From: Bacillota bacterium
Lineage (GTDB): Bacteria; Bacillota; Clostridia; Christensenellales; UMGS416
Direction: 5' to 3'
Length of the DNA stretch: 8,105 nt
Assembly: GCA_023428265.1 (NCBI GenBank)
Contig: JAEYYW010000146.1
Coordinates: 1 to 8,105 of the forward strand
In this document: piece by piece, positions 1 through 7,260 of the stretch
Position numbering within the stretch: the first letter of the stretch is position 1
How the letters are laid out: the number at the start of each line of letters is the position of its first letter
Position numbers and translations under genes: made by a program
Notes under the pieces: model-generated
What the model was told of the DNA's origin: nothing
Database searches by the model: none
The model's input: the letters and a program-made list of their open reading frames with translations, nothing else

Positions 1-524
1 GCTCCGACGCCGGCAGCACGGACATGCCGGACGTGCTGGAGCTTGCCGCCGGCGGCATGGGCAAGGCCGGCGCAAAAGGCGCTCAGGCTGTGGATTTTGC
101 CTGGGAGTATTACAACGGCGGCTTTGCGTTGATGCGCATCGGCGAAGGCAACCATCTTTATGTGTGGTGCGGCGCGCAGGGCGGTGTGTTGTTCGTGGGC
201 AACCCCGATGTGGATGAGTGCTGGTATGTGGATGAAAGCCGCTTCCACCCGTCCGAAGAGCAGCTGGGCAAGCTTGCCGGCAGTTGGGCCACCGACGACG
301 GTGCGGTAACCATGACGGTGACCGGCTCCGCGGTGCGGCTGCACAGCCAGGAGGAGGACGCCTCTTTCTCAGCGCTCGCCGCCGACGGCATGCTGAAGCT
401 CCAGCGTGGAAGTGCGGCGTTTTATGCCGCCTATTCCATCGAAGAAGGGGAGCTGCGCCTGTATGGGGCGGGCTTGCCTGTGATCGGGCAGATGGAAATG
501 CCTGTGGCGTTGAGCAGGCAATAG
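1..524 (+). CDS. Hypothetical protein, C-terminal part (5' end outside window)
   Basis: The reading frame is open from the first complete codon (position 3) to a TAG stop at 522-524, so about 173 residues are visible and the true start probably lies upstream of the window. The ATG at 24 has no convincing ribosome binding site, so I do not treat it as the start. The visible part begins with a Gly/Ala-rich stretch. An aromatic segment with several Trp and Tyr residues follows, and then a region of alternating hydrophobic and polar residues (from about WATDDGAVTMTV onward) that looks like beta-sheet, possibly a small lipocalin- or META-like barrel. I do not recognise the family and assign no function. 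There is no membrane segment in the visible part. The next gene starts 35 bases downstream on the same strand, so the two may be cotranscribed. Confidence 0.7.
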   Translation, partial: SDAGSTDMPDVLELAAGGMGKAGAKGAQAVDFAWEYYNGGFALMRIGEGNHLYVWCGAQGGVLFVGNPDVDECWYVDESRFHPSEEQLGKLAGSWATDDGAVTMTVTGSAVRLHSQEEDASFSALAADGMLKLQRGSAAFYAAYSIEEGELRLYGAGLPVIGQMEMPVALSRQ

Positions 525-559
525 CAAAACAAGAAGCAGTCGGTTGAGGAGGAAGAGCA

Positions 560-1048
560 ATGGAGGTCGCGGTGGTGTATTACAGCCTGCAGGGCAACGC
601 TGCCCTTGCGGCTAAGGCCCTTGCGGAAAAGCTAGGGGCTCGATTGCTGGAGCTGAAGGAAACGGCACCCCGCTCATTGGGCCCCGGCGGGTTTATGAAG
701 GCGGGCTTCCAGGCGATGCTGGGCCTGAAGAGCAAACTGCAAGGCCAGCCCTGGCAGGATGTTACCGGCTGCAGCGAGCTTTATTTGCTCTCGCCGGTGT
801 GGGCTTCCAAGGCGGCGCCTGCAATGAACCGCTTTCTGGCCAACTGCGACTTCGCCGGCAAGGCGGTATCCATTTATACGGTGCAGGCAGACCCGGTTAC
901 GGATTATGTGAAAGCCCGCCAGGCAATGGCCTCCCAGGTGCAGCGCAAGGGCGGCACGGTGAAGGCCAGCCATGGCCTTGTGGGCGCCGGGCCGGGCAAA
1001 GGTGTGAAGGATGCTTTGGCGCGGGAAGTCTGCGAGTTGATTTCCTGA
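560..1048 (+). CDS. Flavodoxin-like / NAD(P)H-dehydrogenase-like small flavoprotein
   Basis: A 162-residue protein with the layout of a short-chain flavodoxin. It opens with a beta strand and a phosphate-binding-type loop (VVYYSLQGNAALAAKALAEK, residues 5-24) matching the YSxTGNT pattern that holds the FMN phosphate; Gln and Ala replace the usual Thr residues. A second flavin-contacting loop is visible at residues 78-89 (SPVWASKAAPAM), the form common in flavodoxin-like proteins of Clostridia. The C-terminus ends in an amphipathic helix, as expected for this fold. The likely role is FMN-dependent electron transfer in the cytoplasm; the redox partner cannot be told from sequence. The start is set by AGGAGGA at 547-553, six bases before the ATG. 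The gene follows the preceding plus-strand gene by 35 bases and converges on the pilus operon. A functional link to pili is not indicated. Confidence 0.8.
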   Translation: MEVAVVYYSLQGNAALAAKALAEKLGARLLELKETAPRSLGPGGFMKAGFQAMLGLKSKLQGQPWQDVTGCSELYLLSPVWASKAAPAMNRFLANCDFAGKAVSIYTVQADPVTDYVKARQAMASQVQRKGGTVKASHGLVGAGPGKGVKDALAREVCELIS

Positions 1049-1090
1049 CATCGTAACATCCATCCGGATCTCACTGGCAGAGTAAGGAGC

Positions 1091-1136
1091 AAAAACAATG
1101 GGGCGGGCGCTATCTATGGCGCTCGCCCCGTTATTG
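1091..1136. terminator. Shared intrinsic terminator between convergent flavodoxin gene and pilO
   Basis: The arms 1100-1110 (GGGGCGGGCGC) and 1119-1129 (GCGCTCGCCCC) form an 11-bp stem with one G-U wobble around an 8-base loop. For minus-strand transcripts leaving pilO, the stem is followed by ATTGTTTTTGC (1099-1089 read in reverse), a good U-tract. For plus-strand transcripts the stem is followed by the weaker GTTATTGGTTG. It therefore most likely ends the pilus operon and probably also acts on the convergent flavodoxin transcript. Confidence 0.85.
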
Positions 1137-1146
1137 GTTGATTCTG

Positions 1147-1842
1147 TTAGTTCGCCGGGAACAAAGTAAGCTTTCGGTCCGCCTCTGTGGGTGTGAGAGG
1201 CTGCTCCAGCTGCTGGCCTTCCGGCAGCTTAAAGGCGTAGAAAACCAGCTCCAGATGCACATGAATCACATTTTCATCGTCGGCCGGCATCAGTGTGGCT
1301 TCCGGCGTGGCGGTTTGCGTGGTGTCTGGTGAAGCCGTGAGGGGTGCGGCCCCGGCATTTGCCTTGCGATACTCGGTCTGAATATAGGCAACCTGGTTGT
1401 AAAGGTCATTTTTCTTCAGGTCGTCCATGATCGCAACATAGTTTTTCCACGTTGTGCGGAACTCCATCGTGATTTGCCGGGTCTCAAACTTCTCAGCTTG
1501 CGTGGCCTGGTCGGCCGGGGCCAAAATGGACACTTCCTGCGCTCTGCCTTTGATCAGGTCTTCCAGATAGAGCAGGATCTTGGCGTGGTCGATGCCGGTG
1601 GACACGGTGGCGCCTTTTTCTTTCAGGTTTTCTTCCAGCGTTGTGATGTCGCCCTTGATGTTCTCAATGTTGATTGCTTGCATGTTCAACACATTCAGCC
1701 GCGATTGGGCGGATGCCAGGCGCTGCTTGGTGTCGCTGGTGTTTTGCAGGTAGGGCACCAGGAAATACATCACATAAACGGCCACCGTCACGATGATCAG
1801 GCCGAAGACGATCAGGAATTTCTCTCTTTTTGTAAGCGTCAT
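1147..1842 (-). CDS. pilO: Type IV pilus inner-membrane assembly protein PilO
   Basis: A 231-residue bitopic membrane protein. It has a short basic cytoplasmic start (MTLTKREK), one membrane helix at residues 9-32, a predicted coiled-coil region at about 33-75, and a C-terminal alpha/beta domain of the PilO ferredoxin-like type from about 80. In the pilus machine PilO pairs with PilN through the coiled coil and links the cytoplasmic PilM ring to the outside of the membrane. Position directly after pilM and pilN strongly supports the name, since the primary sequence of PilO is poorly conserved. An Ala/Thr/Pro-rich insert (about 161-187) splits the C-terminal domain and is probably a flexible loop. 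The start overlaps the pilN stop as ATGA. AAGGAGGT (1858-1851) lies 8 bases upstream, so translation is both coupled and independently primed. The stop is TAA and a terminator follows. Confidence 0.88.
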   Translation of the reverse strand: MTLTKREKFLIVFGLIIVTVAVYVMYFLVPYLQNTSDTKQRLASAQSRLNVLNMQAINIENIKGDITTLEENLKEKGATVSTGIDHAKILLYLEDLIKGRAQEVSILAPADQATQAEKFETRQITMEFRTTWKNYVAIMDDLKKNDLYNQVAYIQTEYRKANAGAAPLTASPDTTQTATPEATLMPADDENVIHVHLELVFYAFKLPEGQQLEQPLTPTEADRKLTLFPAN

Positions 1843-2504
1843 TGCCCGTTACCTCCTTGCGCGGTGGCTGCCGGCGTGGCTTCCACCGAGGGTGCGGGTG
1901 CCGGAGCCAGGCGGACGGTCACGTTGAAGAGCCGGGTGAGGGGCCCTTGTGTGTCTGCGTTTTCCATGACGCTTACCAGGGTTGCCCCATAGGTGTTGGG
2001 CTGCGCCCTCAGGTTCACAAGGAACTGGGCCACATCGGAGTCTTTTGCGGCCATCCCTGTCACGGAGAGCTCACCGTTGGCCAGCGTGTAGCCGGTCAGT
2101 GTGACCTTTTCCGGGCATGCCACAGAGAGCATGCTGTTAATGTTGGCGGGGTGCAGGCCTGACCCGGCGACGCCCTCCAGGCTGGACACCATGTCCTGAA
2201 GGCTGTTGCGCCGGGCGATGCTTTCGTTGAACTCGGTTTCCACATGGGCCAGGGCAGCGACCTGGCTTTCCGCCGTGCTCGCCTTCTCCCGCAGGATGCC
2301 GAGCCAGGTGGACGGCAGATAAACCGCCACTGCCGCCAGGGCCAGCACGCCCAGCAGCACAAACAGTGCCACAGTGCCTTGCTTGGCGATTCTCTCGGAA
2401 TTCTCATTAACCGGCAGCAGGTTGACGTCGCGTTTCATCATGCCGGTTGGCTGCGCGGTTTTGGCTGCCGGTTTGCCGGTGGATGGCGCAGGATTCTGCA
2501 TCAT
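1839..2504 (-). CDS. pilN: Type IV pilus assembly protein PilN
   Basis: A 221-residue bitopic protein. Its key feature is the segment DVNLLP at residues 26-31, the conserved cytoplasmic motif of PilN that sits in a groove of PilM. A membrane helix follows at about 44-63, then a predicted coiled coil at about 68-115 and a compact alpha/beta domain comparable to that of PilO. PilN and PilO form the transmembrane connector of the pilus. Two parts are unusual: the motif is preceded by a Pro/Ala/Thr-rich extension of about 22 residues, and the last 22 or so residues are Pro/Ala-rich. GGAGGTGG at 2518-2511 lies 6 bases before the ATG at 2504. No comparable site precedes the internal Met22/Met23, so the longer form is preferred. 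The gene starts one base after the pilM stop (TGACATG) and overlaps pilO by 4 bases. Confidence 0.9.
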   Translation of the reverse strand: MMQNPAPSTGKPAAKTAQPTGMMKRDVNLLPVNENSERIAKQGTVALFVLLGVLALAAVAVYLPSTWLGILREKASTAESQVAALAHVETEFNESIARRNSLQDMVSSLEGVAGSGLHPANINSMLSVACPEKVTLTGYTLANGELSVTGMAAKDSDVAQFLVNLRAQPNTYGATLVSVMENADTQGPLTRLFNVTVRLAPAPAPSVEATPAATAQGGNGQ

Positions 2505-2505
2505 G

Positions 2506-3516
2506 TCAATCCACCTCCGTCAGTGTGCAGCCGGCGGCGGCTGTGAATGCCGACAGCCCCTGCGCGGTGCTATTGCCGTGTTGCAACACTTCGGACAGCA
2601 GCGTGCCGAACTCCTGCACGGGCAGGTTCATGCGGTCCTGTATCATCTGCGCGATGCCCGGGATGCGGGCGCCGCCGCCGCACAGGTAAACCTGATCCAC
2701 CGGCGTCATCATATTGCGTGACCGGAAATAGTCGGTGGTGCGGATGGCGTCTGCCACCACCTGGTCCACATAATCGGCCACGGCTTGCCTGCATTCCGAG
2801 CTTTGCTCGCCGCCCAGGATCATATCCAGCGCACGCAGCTCGTCGGTATCGATGGCTTTCGCCAGTGCCGCAGCCGCCCCGGCAAGGCCGCCGGCGGTGG
2901 ATTTGCCCACGAAAAAGCGGCCGGCCTGATACGTATCCACCACCGAGAGGTTCATCCCCAGATCAATGGTGGCGAAATGGCTGCTGCGCCCCAGAATGTG
3001 GTTGACCAGCTTCTCCTTGGCGTTGGCCGCCACATCCACCGTGACCACTTTCAGGCCCGCCATGGAGAGCGCCTGGATATAGGGCATTACGGTGCTCTTC
3101 GGCACAGCCACAATCATCACCTTGTATTGGGTGGCGGCGCCGTCTGTGAGCACGTCCTGCACCTTGTAGTCGATCACATACATGGCTGGATCCACGGCCA
3201 GATAGCCGGAGATTTCGTCCACGACGTTTTGCTTGAGCTGCTCGGCGTTCATCCGCGGCAGCACCATGGGGCGGATGATGATGTCCATGCCGGACAGGCA
3301 CAGCGCCGCTTTGCCGCGGCTGATGCTGCCGGCTGCCATCGCCTTCTTCACGCTTGCCGCGAGCAGCTTGGTGGAATTGATCATGTTGCCCGCCATCACG
3401 CCTTCCGGCAGCGGGGCAATACCTGTTTTCCAGTTGCGCGGGCCGCGGCTCTGCACCAGCTTCACTGCGCTGGAGCCCACGTCCACGCCGATGAGATGTC
3501 TCCTTTGTATCGGCAA
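2506..3516 (-). CDS. pilM: Type IV pilus actin-like protein PilM
   Basis: A 336-residue cytoplasmic protein of the actin/FtsA-like ATPase fold. Phosphate-1 motif: GVDVGSSAVKL at residues 10-20. Phosphate-2 motif: DLGMNLS at 185-191. Adenosine motif: GGGARIPGI at 280-288. The segment around 86-106 (LPRMNAEQLKQ then a VxxEISGYL element) matches the PilM-specific insert region. PilM binds the N-terminal tail of PilN and forms a ring on the inner face of the membrane near the motor. The most plausible start is a TTG at 3516, because GGGAGGAGAGG (3535-3525) lies 8 bases upstream; a later GTG would cut into the first beta strand. The length is close to the usual 340-360 residues. It sits 31 bases after the PilX-like gene and is followed immediately by pilN. 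Confidence 0.93.
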   Translation of the reverse strand: MPIQRRHLIGVDVGSSAVKLVQSRGPRNWKTGIAPLPEGVMAGNMINSTKLLAASVKKAMAAGSISRGKAALCLSGMDIIIRPMVLPRMNAEQLKQNVVDEISGYLAVDPAMYVIDYKVQDVLTDGAATQYKVMIVAVPKSTVMPYIQALSMAGLKVVTVDVAANAKEKLVNHILGRSSHFATIDLGMNLSVVDTYQAGRFFVGKSTAGGLAGAAAALAKAIDTDELRALDMILGGEQSSECRQAVADYVDQVVADAIRTTDYFRSRNMMTPVDQVYLCGGGARIPGIAQMIQDRMNLPVQEFGTLLSEVLQHGNSTAQGLSAFTAAAGCTLTEVD

Positions 3517-3547
3517 ATGAAGTTCCTCTCCTCCCTGTTTCGTGATA

Positions 3548-5179
3548 TCAGCTTTCCTTGATGCCGGATTCCCCGGAATACATTTCCGAGATCAACGGCT
3601 TGATATAGGTGGTTGTGACGGACCCAAGGGTCTCGTTTGCGAAGATGCTGGTGGTAAACGACGGGTCGTTCAGCAGGTCGCTGATGTCTGACGGCGCGAA
3701 GATCAGGTCCGCCAGCGTGCTGGAATTGATGCTGTCGTCTGCCCGGACGTCAGTTTTTGCGACCAGCTGGCCGGATATCAGGCAGCTGTTGATTTCGGCC
3801 ATGCCGACCGTATAAAGCAGCCCGCTCAGCTCGGAGCGGTTGCCCTTGCGGTTGCCGTTGCTTTCCAGCAGGATCTCGAGCTTTGTGCCGGCATAGACGA
3901 TGATGTTGTCAAAGTGGCTGCTCAGGATTCTGAACGTTCCACCGGTATAGAAGTAACACTTGCTCTGCTGGCTGTTCAGCGAGTCGCCGGAAAGCACGGT
4001 GTCGCCCCTCACCACGACCTGACAGCCCTGGCCGGAGGAATTGCGCCGGAAGACGGTGTCGGTGGTGGTCATATTGCCGTTGCAATAGATCTTTACGTTG
4101 GTCAGCGTGCTGTCCTCAATGGTCAGCTGGCTGGAAGCGCCTGAGACGTAAATGTGCACGCCGTTCAGCGACGTGTTTTTGATCGTCATGTTGCCGGACA
4201 CATAGATGGACACGCCCGCCAGCGTCGCGTTTTCCAGTGTGAGGTTGCCCGTGCTGCCGATCTGGCCGGAGGTGGCGGGGGAGGTCCCTCTGATCGTATA
4301 ACTTGCGCCGGCATTGCCTTCGATGTTCATCGGCGTGACATAGCCGGACGCCTGCACGTTGGCGCCGTTGTTGATCTTGGGAGCGGCCGCGGCCACCGCG
4401 GCGTCCTTCGTCGCCTGCGGGAAGCTGCCGTATGACAGCGACCATGTCAGCTTCGACTTGATGGTGCTGTCCACATACAGCTCCGGATGAGCGGGGTCAT
4501 AATTGGCGGCGCCGAAACCGCCCGAACCGCCATGGTTGGTGTCCACCACGCCGCCGCCCACGATCACGTCACCTTGCACTTTGATCTTGGCGTTCTTGTT
4601 GCCGTCCATGTTCACGTTGTCGCCGGCAATCAGCGCGTTGGGGCCAAACTTGGTCAGAAACTCCGTTTTCAGCTTTTCCGTGCGGATGACCGTGATCGAG
4701 GCAACCACGGTGCGGGTGGTCTCGCCCGCCACGGCCTTGGAGGAAATGGTATAGGTGCAGATGTTGCCGTTTGGCGTGCCCATCGCCACCGTTGTGACGG
4801 TGCTGGAGGGCCCGCCGCGCGATGTATCCAGCGCCGGCTCGGTGAAGCTGGCGGCGGCGTTGTTGCGGATGTTGACGAAGAAATTGTTATAGGCGGTTTG
4901 ATAAGCCGATCTGTTTGCCGTGTCGGCATACTTCAGCGCCAGGTCGTTGTAGTAGTCTCTCACGGTGCGCTTCAGGTTTTCGATCGCCTGCTGGGTCGCG
5001 CGGTTGGCGGCGTAATAATTCCGCTCGTAATTGTCCACCACGGCAGACTGCTTCACGTTGTTCATCGTGAGCGACAGGATGCCCATGCCGAGCACCAGCA
5101 GCACCATGATCACCAGAAACACCGACACCAGCGCCGAGCCTCTGTTATTCTTTATCTTTTGCTTCGTAATTTTCCACAT
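3548..5179 (-). CDS. PilX-like minor pilin with large beta-helix-like exported region (putative pilus-tip adhesin)
   Basis: A 543-residue protein. Residues 1-14 are a basic leader ending NNRG. A pilin-type hydrophobic helix follows (SALVSVFLVIMVLLVLGMG, from 15), then a segment of PilX N-terminal style (NYYAANRATQQAIENLK, 54-70). If PilD cuts after Gly14, the +5 residue is Ser19 rather than Glu, as in GspK/PilX-type minor pilins that cap the tip. The rest is exported. Residues 290-435 are rich in short beta strands with an 18-residue periodicity (GNLTLENATL..., GNMTIKNTSL..., QLTIEDSTL...), typical of a right-handed beta helix. Five cysteines (141, 366, 386, 408, 466) are present. ATG at 5179 is preferred over ATG 5188 because AAGGAG touches the latter but lies 9 bases from the former. 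No enzymatic motif was recognised. Pilus membership is well supported; adhesin function is inferred. Confidence 0.82.
   Translation of the reverse strand: MWKITKQKIKNNRGSALVSVFLVIMVLLVLGMGILSLTMNNVKQSAVVDNYERNYYAANRATQQAIENLKRTVRDYYNDLALKYADTANRSAYQTAYNNFFVNIRNNAAASFTEPALDTSRGGPSSTVTTVAMGTPNGNICTYTISSKAVAGETTRTVVASITVIRTEKLKTEFLTKFGPNALIAGDNVNMDGNKNAKIKVQGDVIVGGGVVDTNHGGSGGFGAANYDPAHPELYVDSTIKSKLTWSLSYGSFPQATKDAAVAAAAPKINNGANVQASGYVTPMNIEGNAGASYTIRGTSPATSGQIGSTGNLTLENATLAGVSIYVSGNMTIKNTSLNGVHIYVSGASSQLTIEDSTLTNVKIYCNGNMTTTDTVFRRNSSGQGCQVVVRGDTVLSGDSLNSQQSKCYFYTGGTFRILSSHFDNIIVYAGTKLEILLESNGNRKGNRSELSGLLYTVGMAEINSCLISGQLVAKTDVRADDSINSSTLADLIFAPSDISDLLNDPSFTTSIFANETLGSVTTTYIKPLISEMYSGESGIKES
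4079..4249 (-). repeat. 18-residue beta-helix rungs within the PilX-like protein
   Basis: Residues 311-328 and 329-346 align without gaps (GNLTLENATLAGVSIYVS and GNMTIKNTSLNGVHIYVS). A third copy at 351-367 (QLTIEDSTLTNVKIYCN) follows a four-residue spacer, and a partial fourth begins at 368 (GNMTTTDTVF). The regular 18-residue step with alternating hydrophobic positions fits one coil of a beta-helix per repeat. The similarity is at protein level; the DNA copies have diverged. Confidence 0.75.
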
Positions 5180-5188
5180 GGCCCACAT

Positions 5189-5194
5189 CTCCTT
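5189..5194 (-). promoter_or_regulatory. Shine-Dalgarno site deciding the start of the PilX-like gene
   Basis: AAGGAG, read on the minus strand, directly abuts the ATG at 5188 but stands 9 bases before the in-frame ATG at 5179. A ribosome bound here can initiate only at the second ATG, so the shorter product is chosen. Confidence 0.75.
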
Positions 5195-5195
5195 G

Positions 5196-5612
5196 TCATC
5201 TCAGAGCCAGTTGCGTGCTGACTGTGATTCCGTTTACCGACGTCAGCGTGACGGTAAGGAGCTTCCCGCTGACTGACGCGGAGAAGGCCCCGATATTGTG
5301 CGCCAGCACCGAACCGTTGTAGTTCAATGTTTTGGCGTTGCTGTCTAGCGTATATGGTTTTCCGCCCACGGTCAGTGATCCAGATGACACACTGACTGCG
5401 CCTGCGGTCGTGTTTCGCACCTGCTTGGAAATGTGCAGCGCGGCCTGCCTCAGCCCTTGCTGGTCGGTGGTCTCGTTCATATTGAGGTTGTAGGTTTTGA
5501 TCCCCAGGATCATGGAGGAAAAAATGGACGTGCCGATGATGGCGATGATGGCGATGGTCACCATGAGCTCCACCAACGTGATTCCCCGGTTTTGCAGGAG
5601 TCTCTTTTTCAT
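5196..5612 (-). CDS. Minor prepilin, short GspH/PilW-like
   Basis: A 138-residue prepilin. Leader MKKRLLQNRG (1-10) is followed by ITLVELMVTIAIIAIIG, a textbook class III signal with Glu at +5 (residue 15). Cleavage is expected between Gly10 and Ile11. The mature part has the N-terminal pilin helix up to about residue 70, then a short beta-rich globular domain with several SVS/TVT-type strands and no cysteines. Such small minor pilins usually help form the initiation complex under the tip protein; which classical minor pilin it equals cannot be decided by sequence alone. An upstream in-frame ATG exists, but GGAGGTG at 5627-5621 lies 8 bases before the ATG at 5612, which also yields a normal leader. 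The start overlaps the preceding gene's stop as ATGA, and 16 bases separate its stop from the PilX-like start. Confidence 0.88.
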   Translation of the reverse strand: MKKRLLQNRGITLVELMVTIAIIAIIGTSIFSSMILGIKTYNLNMNETTDQQGLRQAALHISKQVRNTTAGAVSVSSGSLTVGGKPYTLDSNAKTLNYNGSVLAHNIGAFSASVSGKLLTVTLTSVNGITVSTQLALR

Positions 5613-6394
5613 GGTGCTGCCACCTCCAATGTATCCTGCACGACGCATTGCGGGCTGGAGGAGCCTGCCTTTTCATACATCAGGCATTTCACATCCACCA
5701 GCGCGGTGGCCGGCGGGGTGTCGCTGTCATAAGTAAACAGGTTTGTCGGAGAGATGCCAGACACTCTCACGTTGCCGTTCAGCGCCTGGTCAGGCGTCTC
5801 ATAGACGGCGCAGGCATCCACGCCGGACAGTGTGATGGCGCTCGAGGTGCTTGCCGTGCCGCTGTTGATGATCAGCCCCAGCGGCCTGCCGCCCGGCACC
5901 GTGCCGGTGGCGGAGATCCCGCCGGAGATCTGGTAGCTGCCGCTGGGCGACACCGTCAGCGTGATGGAGCTGGAGCTCCCGGTCACATATTTGCCGTCGG
6001 GCCCGGTGAAAACGGCGTTGCTGCCGCGGATGAACAGATGGGCGTAACACGGGTTGGGGCCGGAAAACGCGGCCTTGCTGATCGCGCCGGCGGGGGCCGT
6101 CTGGATGGAGTAATACTTATCGCTCACCGGCGCGTGGTTGGGGTTGGAGGCCGGGCTGGTGCCGAGCAGGTTGAAGAGCTGGCCATAGGTTTTGGTGCGG
6201 AGCTCCTCAATTTTTGCCTGCGCCAGATAGGTGGTCCTGGTGTTATCTTCCGCCAGCACCGTGAACTTGGTGCTTGTCACAAACATATTGATGAGCGGCA
6301 TGGCCACGAGCGCAAGGATAAACACTGCCAGAAGCACTTCCAGCAATGTGAGGCCCTTGTTGTTTGTGGCTGCCGTTTTTTTCAAATCATTCAC
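5609..6394 (-). CDS. Minor prepilin, PilV-like
   Basis: A 261-residue prepilin. Leader residues 1-14 (MNDLKKTAATNNKG) precede LTLLEVLLAVFILALVAMP with Glu at +5 (residue 19), the signature common to PilV/GspI-type minor pilins (LTLLEVLLA). After the helix and an amphipathic stretch (AQAKIEELRTKTYGQL, 59-74) comes a Ser/Thr/Gly-rich beta domain. Four cysteines (116, 195, 237, 250) could form two disulfides once outside the cell. It would be processed by the peptidase encoded just upstream and join the priming complex with the next two minor pilins. The start is GTG at 6394, overlapping the peptidase stop as GTGA; AGGA at 6405-6402 is a modest ribosome site 7 bases away. A TTG three codons downstream is a weaker alternative start and would not alter the mature protein. 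Confidence 0.88.
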   Translation of the reverse strand: MNDLKKTAATNNKGLTLLEVLLAVFILALVAMPLINMFVTSTKFTVLAEDNTRTTYLAQAKIEELRTKTYGQLFNLLGTSPASNPNHAPVSDKYYSIQTAPAGAISKAAFSGPNPCYAHLFIRGSNAVFTGPDGKYVTGSSSSITLTVSPSGSYQISGGISATGTVPGGRPLGLIINSGTASTSSAITLSGVDACAVYETPDQALNGNVRVSGISPTNLFTYDSDTPPATALVDVKCLMYEKAGSSSPQCVVQDTLEVAAP

Positions 6395-7236
6395 CCTGCA
6401 ATCCTATTGATGATGCCATCGCTAAATGCCGCATAGAGACGGAGCAAATCCTGCCCGAAGAGCAGGGAGGCCAGGCTTCCGGCCGCCAGAAAGGGGCCGA
6501 AGGGGAAGTAGTCGCCCTGTTTTAGCACTTTGGCCGCCAGCAGCACTGCTCCGGCCAACCCGCCGGCGACCACCGCCAGCACAAGCGCCAGCAGCGTGTT
6601 CTGCCAGCCCAGAAACAATCCCACCATCATCATCAGCTTCACGTCGCCGCCACCCATGCCGTCCTTCCGCAGGATCAGCCGGGAGACCACGTCGATCAGC
6701 AGCAGCGGCCCGCCTCCGGCCAGCGCGCCCAGAAGCGCGTCCTGCCAGCGGGGGTTCGGTTTTCCGGTGAGGCCAGTGATGAGCACGGCCACCGCCCCGC
6801 ACACGGCGCCAAACAGCACCAGGCCGTTGGGGATGATCGTGTGCTCCGCGTCAATGAAGGTTGCCGTGATCAGCACGCATGCCAGTATCAGCGCCGGGAT
6901 CAGGCTTGCAAGCCCCGGCAGCCGCCACCAGCAGAGCAGAAACACCGCGGCGGTGAGCAGCTCCACGAGCATGTAGCGGGGGCTGATCGGCTTGCCGCAG
7001 TAGCGGCACTTGCCGCCCAGGAATAGCCAGCTTGCCACGGGCACCATGTCCAGCGCGGTGAGCCGCGCCTTGCAGTCCGGGCAGTGGGAGGGGGGAGTCC
7101 GTATAGACAGTTTGTTCGGTATGCGATAGATGCATACGTTCAGAAACGATCCCACGCACAGGCCCAGGATGCCGATCAGAACCGCCCCATACCAGGGGTT
7201 GGAGCCATAGAAGCGAAGGATAGTTTCCAGGTCCAT
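6391..7236 (-). CDS. pilD: Prepilin peptidase / N-methyltransferase (PilD family)
   Basis: A 281-residue polytopic membrane enzyme that cuts prepilin leaders after Gly and methylates the new N-terminus. The N-terminal helix carries the family motif GSFLNVCIYRIP (29-40). A cytoplasmic loop holds two CxxC pairs, C52/C55 (CPDC) and C77/C80 (CRYC), the zinc-binding site of the bifunctional form. The aspartyl protease residues are D129 in FIDAEHTIIPN and D198 in GMGGGDVKLM, so both catalytic positions are intact. FPFGPFLAAG (244-253) is the conserved C-terminal element. About seven to eight hydrophobic helices are visible. The start at 7236 is chosen over a more upstream in-frame codon because GGAG (7245-7242) sits 5 bases before it and the N-terminus then matches the family. 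It lies 75 bases after the second pilin, across a strong hairpin, and heads the minor-pilin block. Confidence 0.95.
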   Translation of the reverse strand: MDLETILRFYGSNPWYGAVLIGILGLCVGSFLNVCIYRIPNKLSIRTPPSHCPDCKARLTALDMVPVASWLFLGGKCRYCGKPISPRYMLVELLTAAVFLLCWWRLPGLASLIPALILACVLITATFIDAEHTIIPNGLVLFGAVCGAVAVLITGLTGKPNPRWQDALLGALAGGGPLLLIDVVSRLILRKDGMGGGDVKLMMMVGLFLGWQNTLLALVLAVVAGGLAGAVLLAAKVLKQGDYFPFGPFLAAGSLASLLFGQDLLRLYAAFSDGIINRIAG

Positions 7237-7260
7237 ACATACTCCAGTAGTTTGTTGAAA

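Noticed and set aside
2785..3561. Plus-strand open frame (258 codons) opposite pilM
   Set aside because: Antisense shadow of a gene with all actin-fold motifs; the translation is His/Arg-rich low-quality sequence.
5180..5188. ATG at 5188 as start of the PilX-like protein
   Set aside because: The Shine-Dalgarno AAGGAG directly touches this ATG, leaving no spacer; the next in-frame ATG at 5179 has proper spacing.
4487..5221. Plus-strand open frame (244 codons) opposite the PilX-like gene
   Set aside because: Antisense shadow; His/Val-rich translation with no domain and no ribosome site.
5648..6436. Long plus-strand open frame (262 codons) opposite the PilV-like gene
   Set aside because: It lies fully antisense to a gene with a clear prepilin motif, is rich in Arg/His/Gly as expected for GC-rich antisense frames, and has no recognisable domain.
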